Source of the DNA: JALZKA01 sp963715405
Lineage (GTDB): Bacteria > Actinomycetota > Thermoleophilia > Solirubrobacterales > 70-9
Reading direction: 5' to 3'
Assembly (NCBI GenBank): GCA_963715405.1
Contig: OY970239.1
Location: 1,178,001 to 1,242,000 of the forward strand
Length of the DNA stretch: 64,000 nt
Positions within the stretch are counted from its first letter, which is position 1. Each line of letters starts with the position of its first letter. The translations under genes were made by a program, and so were the position numbers. The notes beneath the pieces were generated by a model. That model saw only the letters and a list, made by a program, of their open reading frames with translations. It had not been told where the DNA came from and ran no database searches. Shown here in pieces: positions 46,383 to 54,506 of this stretch.

Positions 46383-47335
46383 AGAGGACAGTTCGTTACG
46401 GGAGGAGGAGAAAGGTTCGTGGCGGCGTGGGGGTCCGTGGCGTCGTAGCTCGCCGCAATGGCCTCGATTTCCGACGCGGGCCGCCTCTCAGCGTCGGCTC
46501 GACCAAAGCCGATGTCCGCCACCTCGGCCCATTCTCCTTGGATGATGTCGTTCAGCTTGTCTAGGCCGCCCGCGCGCGACAGCGCATAAGGCCAGTACTC
46601 AACGTACGCGGGAATCCGGGCCTCACGGAGGCACGTCGCGCCGGCCAGCACGTGCGCCTCGTGGCCTTGCGTGTCCACCCATGCGAGACCCACCTCGTCG
46701 AGCGAGATCGTCCCTCCGCGCACCAGCGAGTCGAGCGAGCGGGTAGCGACTTCGATGGTCTCGCGCTCGCCTTCGGCCATCCGCCCCGGCCGAGAATCCT
46801 CGCCGACGCGCACCCTGTGGTCGCCCATGTTCACCTTGGCTACCTCGAGCACCGCTTTGCCGTCCGAGTCGGAGGCCGCCAGCTCGAGCGCTCCGACCGT
46901 CCCGTCCAGGCCGTTCCACAGGAGGTTCTGACGGAGCAGCTTGAAATTCTCCGGGTGAGGCTCGAGCGCCCAGCCCCCCGCGCATCCGAGCGAGACCATC
47001 GCCTCGATCACCGACGTCCCGATGTTCGCTCCGATGTCGAGGAATCGCTTGCCGCGAAGCGGCTCATCGGCACCGCTCCAGCTGGCAAGGACGGCCGCTA
47101 CAGCCTCGAGCTGCTCGCGCTCGTGCGAGCCGTGGGCAAAGAGGCCGAGGCCAACCGCCTCGTCAGCGGTCGAGACGAAATAGCGGGCGCCGCCTGTGTC
47201 CACCGCGACGACAGGCGTGCGGCGCCTGGCGCGAAGGAAGAAACGCTCGCGCGGCCACGCCTTGCGGTAGCCCCGGTGGTTGAGCGCCAGCTTGGCGAGA
47301 GTGCGCGGCAGGCTCCGCTGTGTCTCTTTGCTCAC
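46379..47335 (-). CDS. FkbM-family methyltransferase
   Basis: A 318-residue SAM-dependent methyltransferase. The SAM motif is GKRFLDIGANIGTSVIEAM, followed by GWALEPHPENFKLLRQNLLWNG and the FkbM signature SLDEVGLAWVDTQGHEAHVL. FkbM proteins O-methylate sugars or polyketides. An N-terminal basic segment of 50 residues is unusual in having no clear domain. The start is GTG 47335, right beside a repeat cluster. The stop overlaps the convergent pseudouridine synthase in CTAA. Confidence 0.85.
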   Translation of the reverse strand: MSKETQRSLPRTLAKLALNHRGYRKAWPRERFFLRARRRTPVVAVDTGGARYFVSTADEAVGLGLFAHGSHEREQLEAVAAVLASWSGADEPLRGKRFLDIGANIGTSVIEAMVSLGCAGGWALEPHPENFKLLRQNLLWNGLDGTVGALELAASDSDGKAVLEVAKVNMGDHRVRVGEDSRPGRMAEGERETIEVATRSLDSLVRGGTISLDEVGLAWVDTQGHEAHVLAGATCLREARIPAYVEYWPYALSRAGGLDKLNDIIQGEWAEVADIGFGRADAERRPASEIEAIAASYDATDPHAATNLSPPPVTNCPL

Positions 47336-47349
47336 GAACCGAGCCTAGC

Positions 47350-47422
47350 GGGGTCTGACCGCCTGGGGTCTGACTCCCTATGTCAGGGCGACGGCTTGGC
47401 AGCCGCGGCGGGGTCTGACCCC
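47350..47422. repeat. cluster of three GGGGTCTGACCCC-type repeats
   Basis: GGGGTCTGACCGC at 47350, GGGGTCTGACTCC at 47365 and a perfect GGGGTCTGACCCC at 47410. They lie between the methyltransferase and rpsB (47336-47562), a 227-base interval without a convincing gene. Just after them, CCCCTAGGC (47419-47427) and GCCTAGGGG (47464-47472) form an inverted repeat around a 13-codon frame starting at 47428. Confidence 0.75.
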
Positions 47423-47562
47423 TAGGCATGGGCAAGGTCAAGCCCACTACCCCGTGGAGCCACGCCTAGGGGCCCTGCCCGGCCCGGCCGCATCTCGCTG
47501 CCGAAGACCGGGTCCCCGAAGTGCCGCGGGCATCCGACAACCGAACCGAAGGGAACATCCAA

Positions 47563-48501
47563 GTGTCAGAACCCGGAGTGAAAGAGCTCCTACAGGCCGG
47601 TCTGCATTTCGGCCACCAGACGCGCCGCTGGAATCCGCGCATGCGCCCCTACATCCACGGGGAGCACGAGGGGATCCACATCATCGACCTGCTCCAGACC
47701 GAGCACCTCCTTGCCGAAGCGCGCCGCTTTGCCTCCGACATCGCCGGCAAGGGCGGCTCGGTCCTCTTCGTCGGCACGAAGAAGCAGGCTCGGGATTCGG
47801 TCAAGGAGTGGGCCGATCGCTGCGGCATGCCCTACGTGAACCAGCGCTGGCTGGGGGGGCTCCTCACCAACTTCCACACGATGTCTCAGAGGATCGATCG
47901 CCTTCACGACCTGCGAACCCTTGCTGACGGTGGGCAGCTCGACCTGCTCCCGACCAAGGAGCGCATGGCGCGCCAGGCCGAGCTCACGAAGCTCGAATAC
48001 AACCTCGGTGGCGTTCGCGACATGAAGCGGCTGCCCGAGGCTGTCTTCGTCGTCGATCTCAAGACCGAGGCGATCGCCGTGGCCGAGGCGAAGCGCCTCC
48101 GCCTGCCGATCATCGGCTTGGTCGACTCGAACGTGGACCCCGTGCCGGTTGACTTCCCGGTGCCCGGAAACGACGATGCGATCCGCTCGTGCTCGCTCGT
48201 AATCGGAACGATCGGCGAGGCTGTCGAGTCCGCGGCGGGCAACTTCCGCGCTGCGGAGGAAAAGCGCCGCGCCGAAGAGGAGGCGAAGCGCCAACGCGAA
48301 GCTGAGGAGCGCGCAGCCCGAGAGGCTGAGGAAGCCGCCCGGCGCGAGGCTCAGGAGGCCGAGATGGCCGCCTCACAGGCCGCCGCGGCCCAAGCGCAGG
48401 CTCAGGGGGCAGCAGCGCCGCAGGAGCCCGCGCCAATCGCCACCCCCGCCAAGGAGCCGCCTCAGGCGCCAGCAACCTCGCAAGAGGGAGAGAGCAAGTG
48501 A
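47563..48501 (+). CDS. rpsB: 30S ribosomal protein S2
   Basis: A 312-residue S2. The core, VKELLQAGLHFGHQTRRWNP, then YIHGEHEGIHIIDLLQT, GGSVLFVGTKKQARD, QRWLGGLLTNF and GLVDSNVDP, is unmistakable. The C-terminus has an Ala/Glu/Arg-rich extension of some 90 residues, as seen in many actinobacteria. GTG 47563 is preferred because AGGGA lies about ten bases upstream and the S2 core begins seven residues later; GTG 47521 would add 14 unconserved residues. It overlaps tsf as GTGA. Confidence 0.93.
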   Translation: MSEPGVKELLQAGLHFGHQTRRWNPRMRPYIHGEHEGIHIIDLLQTEHLLAEARRFASDIAGKGGSVLFVGTKKQARDSVKEWADRCGMPYVNQRWLGGLLTNFHTMSQRIDRLHDLRTLADGGQLDLLPTKERMARQAELTKLEYNLGGVRDMKRLPEAVFVVDLKTEAIAVAEAKRLRLPIIGLVDSNVDPVPVDFPVPGNDDAIRSCSLVIGTIGEAVESAAGNFRAAEEKRRAEEEAKRQREAEERAAREAEEAARREAQEAEMAASQAAAAQAQAQGAAAPQEPAPIATPAKEPPQAPATSQEGESK

Positions 48502-49124
48502 GCGACACCAGGATCTCCGCAGCGGACGTGAAGGCGCTCCGCGAGCGCACCGGCGCCGCGATGATGGACTCGAAGTCCGCCCTGGTCGAAGCGGGCGGCG
48601 ACATGGACAAGGCGATCGAGATCCTTCGCGTGAAGGGCCAGGCGTCCGCGGCCAAGCGAAGCGGGCGCTCGACGTCAGAGGGCACCGTCGCCACCTACGT
48701 CCACGCGACCGGCAAGGTCGGCGTGATGGTCGAGGTTCAGTGCGAGACCGACTTCGTCGCCCGCAACGACGACTTTCAGGAGTTCGCTAGCGAGGTCGCG
48801 CTCCACATCGCCGGCGCGCCGTCCGTGCCGCAGTTCGTCTCGGCCGACGAGATCTCCGAAGACTCCCGCGAAGCAGAGCGACGCGTCTTTCAGGCCAAGG
48901 CGGCCGAAGAAGGAAAGCCCGAGCACATCGTCGAGAAGATCATTGAAGGGCAGCTCGCCAAGTGGTCAAAGGAAGTCGCACTCCTCGAGCAGGAGCACAT
49001 CCGTGCGGACCGCTACGAAGGCAAGACGATCGAAAAGCTCCGCGAGGAGCTGGCCGCGAAGACCGGCGAGAATATCCGCATAGCGCGTTTCGCCCGATTC
49101 CAAGTCGGCGAGGCTGGGGTCTGA
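48498..49124 (+). CDS. tsf: elongation factor Ts
   Basis: A 208-residue short-form EF-Ts, the guanine nucleotide exchange factor for EF-Tu. It has VKALRERTGAAMMDSKSALV, a UBA-like start, the core KVGVMVEVQCETDFVARND and the final KTGENIRIARFARFQVGE. It resembles the shorter actinobacterial and thermophile forms rather than the 283-residue E. coli protein. The last codons and the TGA stop (GGGGTCTGA) come from a copy of the palindromic repeat, so the C-terminal GV is repeat-derived. Confidence 0.93.
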   Translation: MSDTRISAADVKALRERTGAAMMDSKSALVEAGGDMDKAIEILRVKGQASAAKRSGRSTSEGTVATYVHATGKVGVMVEVQCETDFVARNDDFQEFASEVALHIAGAPSVPQFVSADEISEDSREAERRVFQAKAAEEGKPEHIVEKIIEGQLAKWSKEVALLEQEHIRADRYEGKTIEKLREELAAKTGENIRIARFARFQVGEAGV

Positions 49125-49157
49125 CCCCTTACGCAAGGCCGCGGGGGGTCTGACCCC
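49116..49157. repeat. pair of GGGGTCTGACCCC repeats after tsf
   Basis: Two perfect copies, 49116-49128 and 49145-49157. The first contains the tsf stop codon (TGA at 49122-49124). The second lies 14 bases before the pyrH promoter-like TAGCCT. Confidence 0.85.
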
Positions 49158-49186
49158 ACAACGCCCGCGATAGCCTCACCTCTCGC

Positions 49187-49912
49187 GTGGCCGACCCCGT
49201 CTTCAAGCGGATTCTCCTCAAGCTCTCGGGCGAGGCCCTCATGGGGTCGCTCGAGTACGGAACCGATCCCGAGCGCGTGGAGGGGATTGCCAGGCAGGTC
49301 GGCGACGTCGCCGAGGGCGGGGTGGAGGTTGCTGTCGTCGTCGGCGCCGGGAACATCTATCGCGGCCTCGCAGGCGCCGCAGCGGGCATGGACCGCGCGA
49401 CCGCCGACTACATGGGCATGCTCGCCACAGTCCTCAACTCGCTGACCCTCCAGGACGCGCTCGAGCGTCAGGGCTCCTACACCCGCGTCATGTCGGCCAT
49501 CCAGGTGACCGAAGTGGCGGAGCCCTACATCCGCCGCCGCGCCATGCGCCACTTGGAGAAGGGGCGCATCGTGATCTTCGCCGCCGGCACCGGCAACCCG
49601 TTCTTCACCACCGACACGGCTGCCGCGCTGCGCGCGCTCGAGATCCACGCGGACGCGATCCTGATGGCCAAGCACGGCGTCGAAGGGGTCTACGACTCAG
49701 ACCCGACCGAGAACCCGGACGCGACTTTCCTGCCCGAGCTCACGCACATGCAGGCGATTGAGCAGGGCCTCCGGGTGATGGACTCGACCGCGCTCTCGCT
49801 CTGCATGGACAACGGGCTGCCCATCCACGTCTTCAACCTCGACGACGAGCAGAACATCGAGCGGATCATCCGAGGCGAGCGCGTCGGGACGATCGTAGGC
49901 GCCTCGGAATAG
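49187..49912 (+). CDS. pyrH: uridylate kinase
   Basis: A 241-residue bacterial UMP kinase of the amino-acid kinase fold. The phosphate loop is ILLKLSGEALMGS, with VAVVVGAGNIYRGLAGAA, GMLATVLNSLTLQDALE and AAGTGNPFFTTDTAAALRA following. It makes UDP for pyrimidine nucleotides and is typically under GTP/UTP control. GTG 49187 is the first start giving the normal N-terminus, with TAGCCT ten bases upstream. Confidence 0.94.
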   Translation: MADPVFKRILLKLSGEALMGSLEYGTDPERVEGIARQVGDVAEGGVEVAVVVGAGNIYRGLAGAAAGMDRATADYMGMLATVLNSLTLQDALERQGSYTRVMSAIQVTEVAEPYIRRRAMRHLEKGRIVIFAAGTGNPFFTTDTAAALRALEIHADAILMAKHGVEGVYDSDPTENPDATFLPELTHMQAIEQGLRVMDSTALSLCMDNGLPIHVFNLDDEQNIERIIRGERVGTIVGASE

Positions 49913-49921
49913 AGTCCCAGC

Positions 49922-50497
49922 ATGGCGTCTGAAGAAGCAATGAGCGACGTACTCCTCGACGAGGCCGAGGAGCGGATGCAAAAGTCCGTGGAGTCGTGCC
50001 GCAACGAGCTCGCGACGGTGCGGACCGGCCGTGCGAGCCCGCACCTGCTCGACCGGGTCATCGTCGACTATTACGGCGCAGAGACGCCGCTCAAGCAGCT
50101 CGCGAACGTGGCCGCGACCGACGCGCGCCTCCTCACCCTTACACCGTTCGACAAAAACGCGATCGGCCTGATCGAGAAGGCGATCCAGGAGTCGGATCTT
50201 GGGCTCACCCCCAACAACGACGGCAACGTCATCCGGCTTCAGATCCCGGACCTCACCGAGGAGCGCCGTCGCGAGATGGTCAAGGTCGTCCACGGCGTGG
50301 GGGAGACCGGCAAGGTCTCAATCAGAAACGTTCGCCGCGACGTCATGCACGACCTCCGCGAGATGAAGAAGGACGGCGACATCGGCGAGGACGACGAACG
50401 CCGCGCCGAATCAGAGCTTCAGCGCCTAACCGACGAAGCCGTGCAGAGCATCGACGGGGCGCTCAAGGCCAAAGAAGCGGAGATCATGGAAGTGTGA
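49922..50497 (+). CDS. frr: ribosome recycling factor
   Basis: A 191-residue RRF. The conserved helical core includes ELATVRTGRASPHLLDRVIV, YYGAETPLKQLANV, then RLQIPDLTEERRREMVKVVH and RNVRRDVMHDLREMKKDG. RRF splits post-termination ribosomes with EF-G. A TAGAGT box (49910-49915), made partly of the pyrH stop, lies six bases upstream of the ATG. The stop overlaps uppS as GTGA. Confidence 0.95.
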   Translation: MASEEAMSDVLLDEAEERMQKSVESCRNELATVRTGRASPHLLDRVIVDYYGAETPLKQLANVAATDARLLTLTPFDKNAIGLIEKAIQESDLGLTPNNDGNVIRLQIPDLTEERRREMVKVVHGVGETGKVSIRNVRRDVMHDLREMKKDGDIGEDDERRAESELQRLTDEAVQSIDGALKAKEAEIMEV

Positions 50498-51174
50498 GCG
50501 GGCCGGTCCCGCGCTACGTCGCGATCATCACTGACGGCAACGGGCGCTGGGCCGAGCGCGAGGGAGTACCGACCCTCGAGGGACATCGCGCCGGTGCAGA
50601 CGTGGTCAAAGAGCGGCTGCGAGACGCAGCCCGGCTGGGCGTGGAGGAGCTCACCGTCTTCTCGTTCTCGACCGAGAACTGGCAGCGCTCGCCGGCAGAG
50701 GTCTCGGGCCTCATGCAGATGTTCGGCGAGCGGATTCGCTCCGAGACGCCAGAGCTCGACGAGGAGGGCGTGCGCATGCGGTTCGTGGGGCGGCGGGAGG
50801 GCGTCTCGGAAGAGCTGGTGGAGCTGATGGACTGGGCCGAGCGAACGACCGCGGCCAATGAGCGCATCACGCTCTTCGTCGCGTTCAACTACGGCGGCAG
50901 GGCAGAGATCGTCGACGCCGCGCGGAGCTTCCGCGGCGGCACCGAGGAGGATTTTCGCGCCCACCTCTACGCGCCCGACATGCACGATCCGGACCTCCTC
51001 ATCCGCACTAGCGGCGAGCAGCGCATCTCGAACTACCTCCTCTGGCAATGCGCGTACTCGGAGTTCGTCTTTCGCGAGGAGCTCTGGCCCGACTTCACTC
51101 GCGAGGCCTTCGAGGAGTCCCTGGACGAGTTCGAGCGCCGTGGCCGCCGCTTCGGCGGCCGCAGTGGGGTCTGA
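50494..51174 (+). CDS. uppS: polyprenyl diphosphate synthase (UppS family)
   Basis: A 226-residue cis-prenyltransferase making the lipid carrier for cell-wall precursors. YVAIITDGNGRWAERE holds the catalytic Asp (the usual MDGNGRWA has become TDGNGRWA), with HRAGADVV, SFSTENWQRSP, the FNYGGRAEI segment and DLLIRTSGEQRISNYLLWQ. The short length and chain length of product cannot be set from sequence. Its TGA stop, preceded by codons for Gly-Val, lies inside a palindromic repeat, as for tsf. Confidence 0.92.
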   Translation: MSGPVPRYVAIITDGNGRWAEREGVPTLEGHRAGADVVKERLRDAARLGVEELTVFSFSTENWQRSPAEVSGLMQMFGERIRSETPELDEEGVRMRFVGRREGVSEELVELMDWAERTTAANERITLFVAFNYGGRAEIVDAARSFRGGTEEDFRAHLYAPDMHDPDLLIRTSGEQRISNYLLWQCAYSEFVFREELWPDFTREAFEESLDEFERRGRRFGGRSGV

Positions 51175-51229
51175 CCCCCTTGTGCCAACGGCATGGGCTC
51201 AACGGGGCAGCGGCGGGGGGTCTGACCCC
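51166..51229. repeat. pair of GGGGTCTGACCCC repeats after uppS
   Basis: Perfect copies at 51166-51178 and 51217-51229. The first includes the uppS stop codon (51172-51174). The second lies in the 80-base interval before cdsA, next to the TAGGTT promoter-like box. Confidence 0.85.
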
Positions 51230-51255
51230 TCTCTCAAGATAGGTTCGCGACTCAC

Positions 51256-52191
51256 ATGAGCACGCCGCCCGACCGCCCACGGCGCCGACGCGCCCAGCGC
51301 TCACAGCCGCCTCGTGGCGCGTCGCCACGCCGCAGAGCGCTCTCGCCACCTCCCGAAGCGCCGGGTCCCGGGGTGGACCCCGTCGCGCTTCGGCGCCGCT
51401 CGGAGACGATCAACCGCATCCTCTGGGCGATCCCCTGGGCCGCATTTGCGATCACGATCATCATCACTGGCGGAGGCATCTTCGCGGGCGCGATCTTCGT
51501 GGTTGCCGCTTTGTGCATCGCGGAGCTCTTCGGCATGGCGCGCGTCGCCCGCCCCTATCCGGCGGTGGCGATGCTCGCCGCAGCGGGCCTCATCGCCGCC
51601 GCCTATTTCGGTGACCAGTACCAGATGGTTCTGGCGCTCGTCGCGACCTTTCCCGTCCTGTTCGTCTTCATCGTCCTGCGCGGGCGGGTCAAGGGCGTCA
51701 CGGGGGCTGCGGCCATCACGGTGCTCGGGATCGTCTGGATTGCCCTGCCATTTGCACACGCGGTACTCCTGCGAGAGCTGCCGGATCATGGCCAGGCGCT
51801 CTTCTTCGACGTCCTCATCGCAACGATCGTGGCCGATACGGCCGCCTACGGGGGCGGCCGCGCCTTCGGCCGGCACCCCTTGGCAGAGGCAATCTCCCCG
51901 TCAAAGACCGTCGAGGGCCTCCTCTTCGGCGTCGCCGGAGGTACTGCCGCCTTCTGGTTTGCCGGGCTGTACCAGGACTGGCTGCCGGGAGCGGAAGCCC
52001 TTGCCATGGGTGCCGTCATCGCCCTCGTCGCGCCGATCGGCGACCTTTTCGAGTCCACGGTGAAGCGGGACCTCGGCGTCAAGGACTCGGGCACAGCCGT
52101 CGGTCCCCACGGAGGCCTCCTCGATCGCCTCGACGCGGTCCTCTTCACGATTACCGCCGGTTACTACCTGTCGGTGGCGTTTCTGTACTGA
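51256..52191 (+). CDS. cdsA: phosphatidate cytidylyltransferase
   Basis: A 311-residue membrane enzyme making CDP-diacylglycerol, with an Arg/Pro-rich 50-residue N-terminus and about eight membrane spans. The signature is near the C-terminus: SPSKTVEGLLFGVAGG and the catalytic STVKRDLGVKDSGTAV, with HGGLLDRLDAV after it. It feeds the pgsA-type enzyme encoded at 60270. A TAGGTT box lies ten bases before ATG 51256. Confidence 0.92.
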   Translation: MSTPPDRPRRRRAQRSQPPRGASPRRRALSPPPEAPGPGVDPVALRRRSETINRILWAIPWAAFAITIIITGGGIFAGAIFVVAALCIAELFGMARVARPYPAVAMLAAAGLIAAAYFGDQYQMVLALVATFPVLFVFIVLRGRVKGVTGAAAITVLGIVWIALPFAHAVLLRELPDHGQALFFDVLIATIVADTAAYGGGRAFGRHPLAEAISPSKTVEGLLFGVAGGTAAFWFAGLYQDWLPGAEALAMGAVIALVAPIGDLFESTVKRDLGVKDSGTAVGPHGGLLDRLDAVLFTITAGYYLSVAFLY

Positions 52192-52218
52192 GGCGGTAGC
52201 GGGCTACCCTCACGCTCC

Positions 52219-53363
52219 ATGAAGCGCGTGGTCGTGCTCGGCTCCACCGGCTCGATCGGCGTGCAGGCGCTCGAGGTGATCGAGGCGGCCGGGGAAGACC
52301 TTCAGCTGGTCGGCCTGTCGGCCCAGTCGAACTGGGAGCAGGCGCTGGCTCAGGCCGAAAAGCACGGCGCCGATCGCATCGCGATAGGCGATCCGGTGGC
52401 GGCCGGCTCGGCCGCATCTGAGCGCCCCGGCGTCTTGGCAGGCCCAGAAGGGGTGCGCGAGCTCGTGGCAACCTCGGGCGCCGACCTCGTCCTCAACGCG
52501 ATCACGGGATCAGCGGGCCTTGGGCCTACCATCGTCGCTCTCACCGAGGGCATCGATCTCGCCCTCGCCAACAAGGAGAGCCTGGTCGTCGGCGGCGAGC
52601 TGGTAACCGCGCTTGCCGAGGCGACGCAGACGAAGATCATCCCGGTCGACTCCGAGCACTCGGCGCTCTACCAGCTCATCAATGCCGAGAGCGCCCCAGG
52701 CACTGTTGAGAAGCTCGTACTCACGGCCTCGGGCGGTCCCTTCCGCGAGCGCGCGGACCTCTCGGAGGTCACGATCTCAGAAGCTCTTGCGCATCCGACC
52801 TGGGAAATGGGAGGGCGCATCACGATCGATTCGGCGACGCTCTTCAACAAGGGCCTCGAGCTGATCGAGGCGCACCACCTCTTCGGTGTTCCGTACGCCC
52901 AGATCGACGTCGTCGTCCACCCGCAGTCGATCGTCCACTCGCTCATCCACCTGAACGATGGCGCTTCTCTGGCCCACCTCGGCTACCCCGACATGCGCGT
53001 GCCGATCTCCTACGCGCTTCATCACCCCGATCGCGCCGACGTCGCGCTTCCCTCGCTCGACCTTGCGCAACTCGCGAGCCTCACCTTCGAGGAGCCGGAT
53101 CTCGAGCGCTTTCCGTGCCTTCGATTGGCACGCGAGGCAGGCGAGGCGGGGGGACAGCGCCCTGCGTCCTCAACGCCGCCGACGAGGTTGCCGTCGAAGC
53201 GTTCCTCGGAGGCGAGATCGCGTTCACCGCGATCCCACGCGTGGTCGCTCGTACCCTTGAAGAGATGCCAGGCAGGGCACCGACCCACTTCGACGACCTC
53301 ATTTTGACGGACTCCGAGGCACGAAAGCGTGCCCTCGAAGCAGTGGGCCAAGAGCCCGTATGA
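52219..53363 (+). CDS. dxr: 1-deoxy-D-xylulose 5-phosphate reductoisomerase, with one-base frameshift
   Basis: The first committed enzyme of the MEP isoprenoid pathway. Visible are the NADPH site VVLGSTGSIGVQAL, ALANKESLVVGG, the metal site VDSEHSALYQ, LTASGGPFRER and SATLFNKGLELIEAHHLF. At about residue 310 the frame breaks in a run of six G (53148-53153). The C-terminal domain, starting TAPCVLNAADEVAVEAFLGG, continues in another frame up to the TGA at 53361-53363, which overlaps the rseP ATG. Adding one G restores a normal 380-residue enzyme, pointing to a homopolymer sequencing error. A TACCCT box lies eight bases before the ATG. Confidence 0.9.
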
Positions 53364-54433
53364 GCTGGTTCCTCGCGTTCGCGGGCTTCGCCGCGCTCGT
53401 CGTCCTTCATGAGGCCGGCCACTTCGCCGCGGCCAAGGCCGTGGGCATGAAGGTCGAGCGGTTCTTCCTCTTCTTCCCGCCCAAGCTCTTCTCGATTCAG
53501 CGTGGCGAGACCGAGTACGGCATCGGCGCGATCCCGCTCGGCGGCTTCGTAAAGATCACCGGCATGAACCCCGACGAGGAGGTTCCGCCCGAGGACGCGC
53601 ATCGCACGTACTACTCCTCACCGGTCTGGAAGCGCATCGTCGTGATCGCCGCCGGCCCGCTCGTGAATGTGATTATCGCGTTCGCGATCTTCTTCGCGCT
53701 CGAGCTCTCGGTGAACGAAGAGCCGACGAACAGCGTCGAGTCGATCGCTGAGGAAGGTGCGGCGGTCGGCGTGCTGGAGCCGGGCGACACCATCGTCGCG
53801 GTGGATGGCGTCCGTGGCGAGTTCATTGACCTCCGCGAGCAGATCGCGACGCACGAGTGCGCCGGTGGCGCGGAAGAAGAGGGTTGCGAGGCCGTGACGC
53901 CCGCCGTGCTCACGATCGAGCGGAACGGGAGGGAGATCACCCGGGAGATCACACCGACGTACTCCGAGGATGCCGGGCGGCCACTTCTAGGCTATGTGCC
54001 GGCCCTTCAGTCCATCGAGGTTGGGCCGGGCGAAGCATCGGTCCAGGCGGTGGACGACATGTGGCGGATCACGACGGCCACTGTCGGCGTCCTGGTTCGG
54101 ATCTTCGAGGCCGAGCAGCGCGAGCAGATCTCGTCGGTCGTCGGCTCTTATGAGGTGACGCGCCAGGCGTTCGAGTTCTCGGCGACCCAGGCGCTATTCC
54201 TCCTGGGCGTCATCTCCCTTTCGCTGGCGATCATCAACCTCTTTCCGTTCCTGCCTCTCGACGGAGGCCACATCTTCTGGTCCATCGTCGAGAAAGTACG
54301 AGGCCGGCCGGTTTCCTTCAGCGTCATGGAGCGCGCAAGCGTGGTGGGAATCCTCCTCGTGGCCATGCTCTTCGTGATCGGGCTCTCCAACGACATCGAG
54401 CGCCTCACCGGCGAAGGATTCGACATTCGCTAG
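53360..54433 (+). CDS. site-2 M50 metalloprotease (RseP/RasP family)
   Basis: A 357-residue intramembrane zinc protease. The catalytic HExxH is in VLHEAGHFAAAKAVGMKV, a single PDZ domain follows (EPGDTIVAVDGVRGE), and the third ligand is in FLPLDGGHIFWSIVEKV. Such enzymes cleave membrane-bound anti-sigma factors and remnant signal peptides. It overlaps dxr by four bases (ATGA) as usual for this operon. Two Cys (THECAGGAEEEGCEAV) lie within the PDZ loop. Confidence 0.92.
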   Translation: MSWFLAFAGFAALVVLHEAGHFAAAKAVGMKVERFFLFFPPKLFSIQRGETEYGIGAIPLGGFVKITGMNPDEEVPPEDAHRTYYSSPVWKRIVVIAAGPLVNVIIAFAIFFALELSVNEEPTNSVESIAEEGAAVGVLEPGDTIVAVDGVRGEFIDLREQIATHECAGGAEEEGCEAVTPAVLTIERNGREITREITPTYSEDAGRPLLGYVPALQSIEVGPGEASVQAVDDMWRITTATVGVLVRIFEAEQREQISSVVGSYEVTRQAFEFSATQALFLLGVISLSLAIINLFPFLPLDGGHIFWSIVEKVRGRPVSFSVMERASVVGILLVAMLFVIGLSNDIERLTGEGFDIR

Positions 54434-54506
54434 ATCGCTGATCCTGCGATAGCTTTTGGCTAGCCGGCCGATGGTCGGTGGAGCCGAGAACTAGGAGGAG
54501 AGCTTG

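Noticed and set aside
30092..51229. The GGGGTCTGACCCC sites as a specific repressor regulon
   Set aside because: They lie at gene ends and inside coding regions and occur in tight clusters, which fits a repeat element better than promoter operators; kept only as a repeat.
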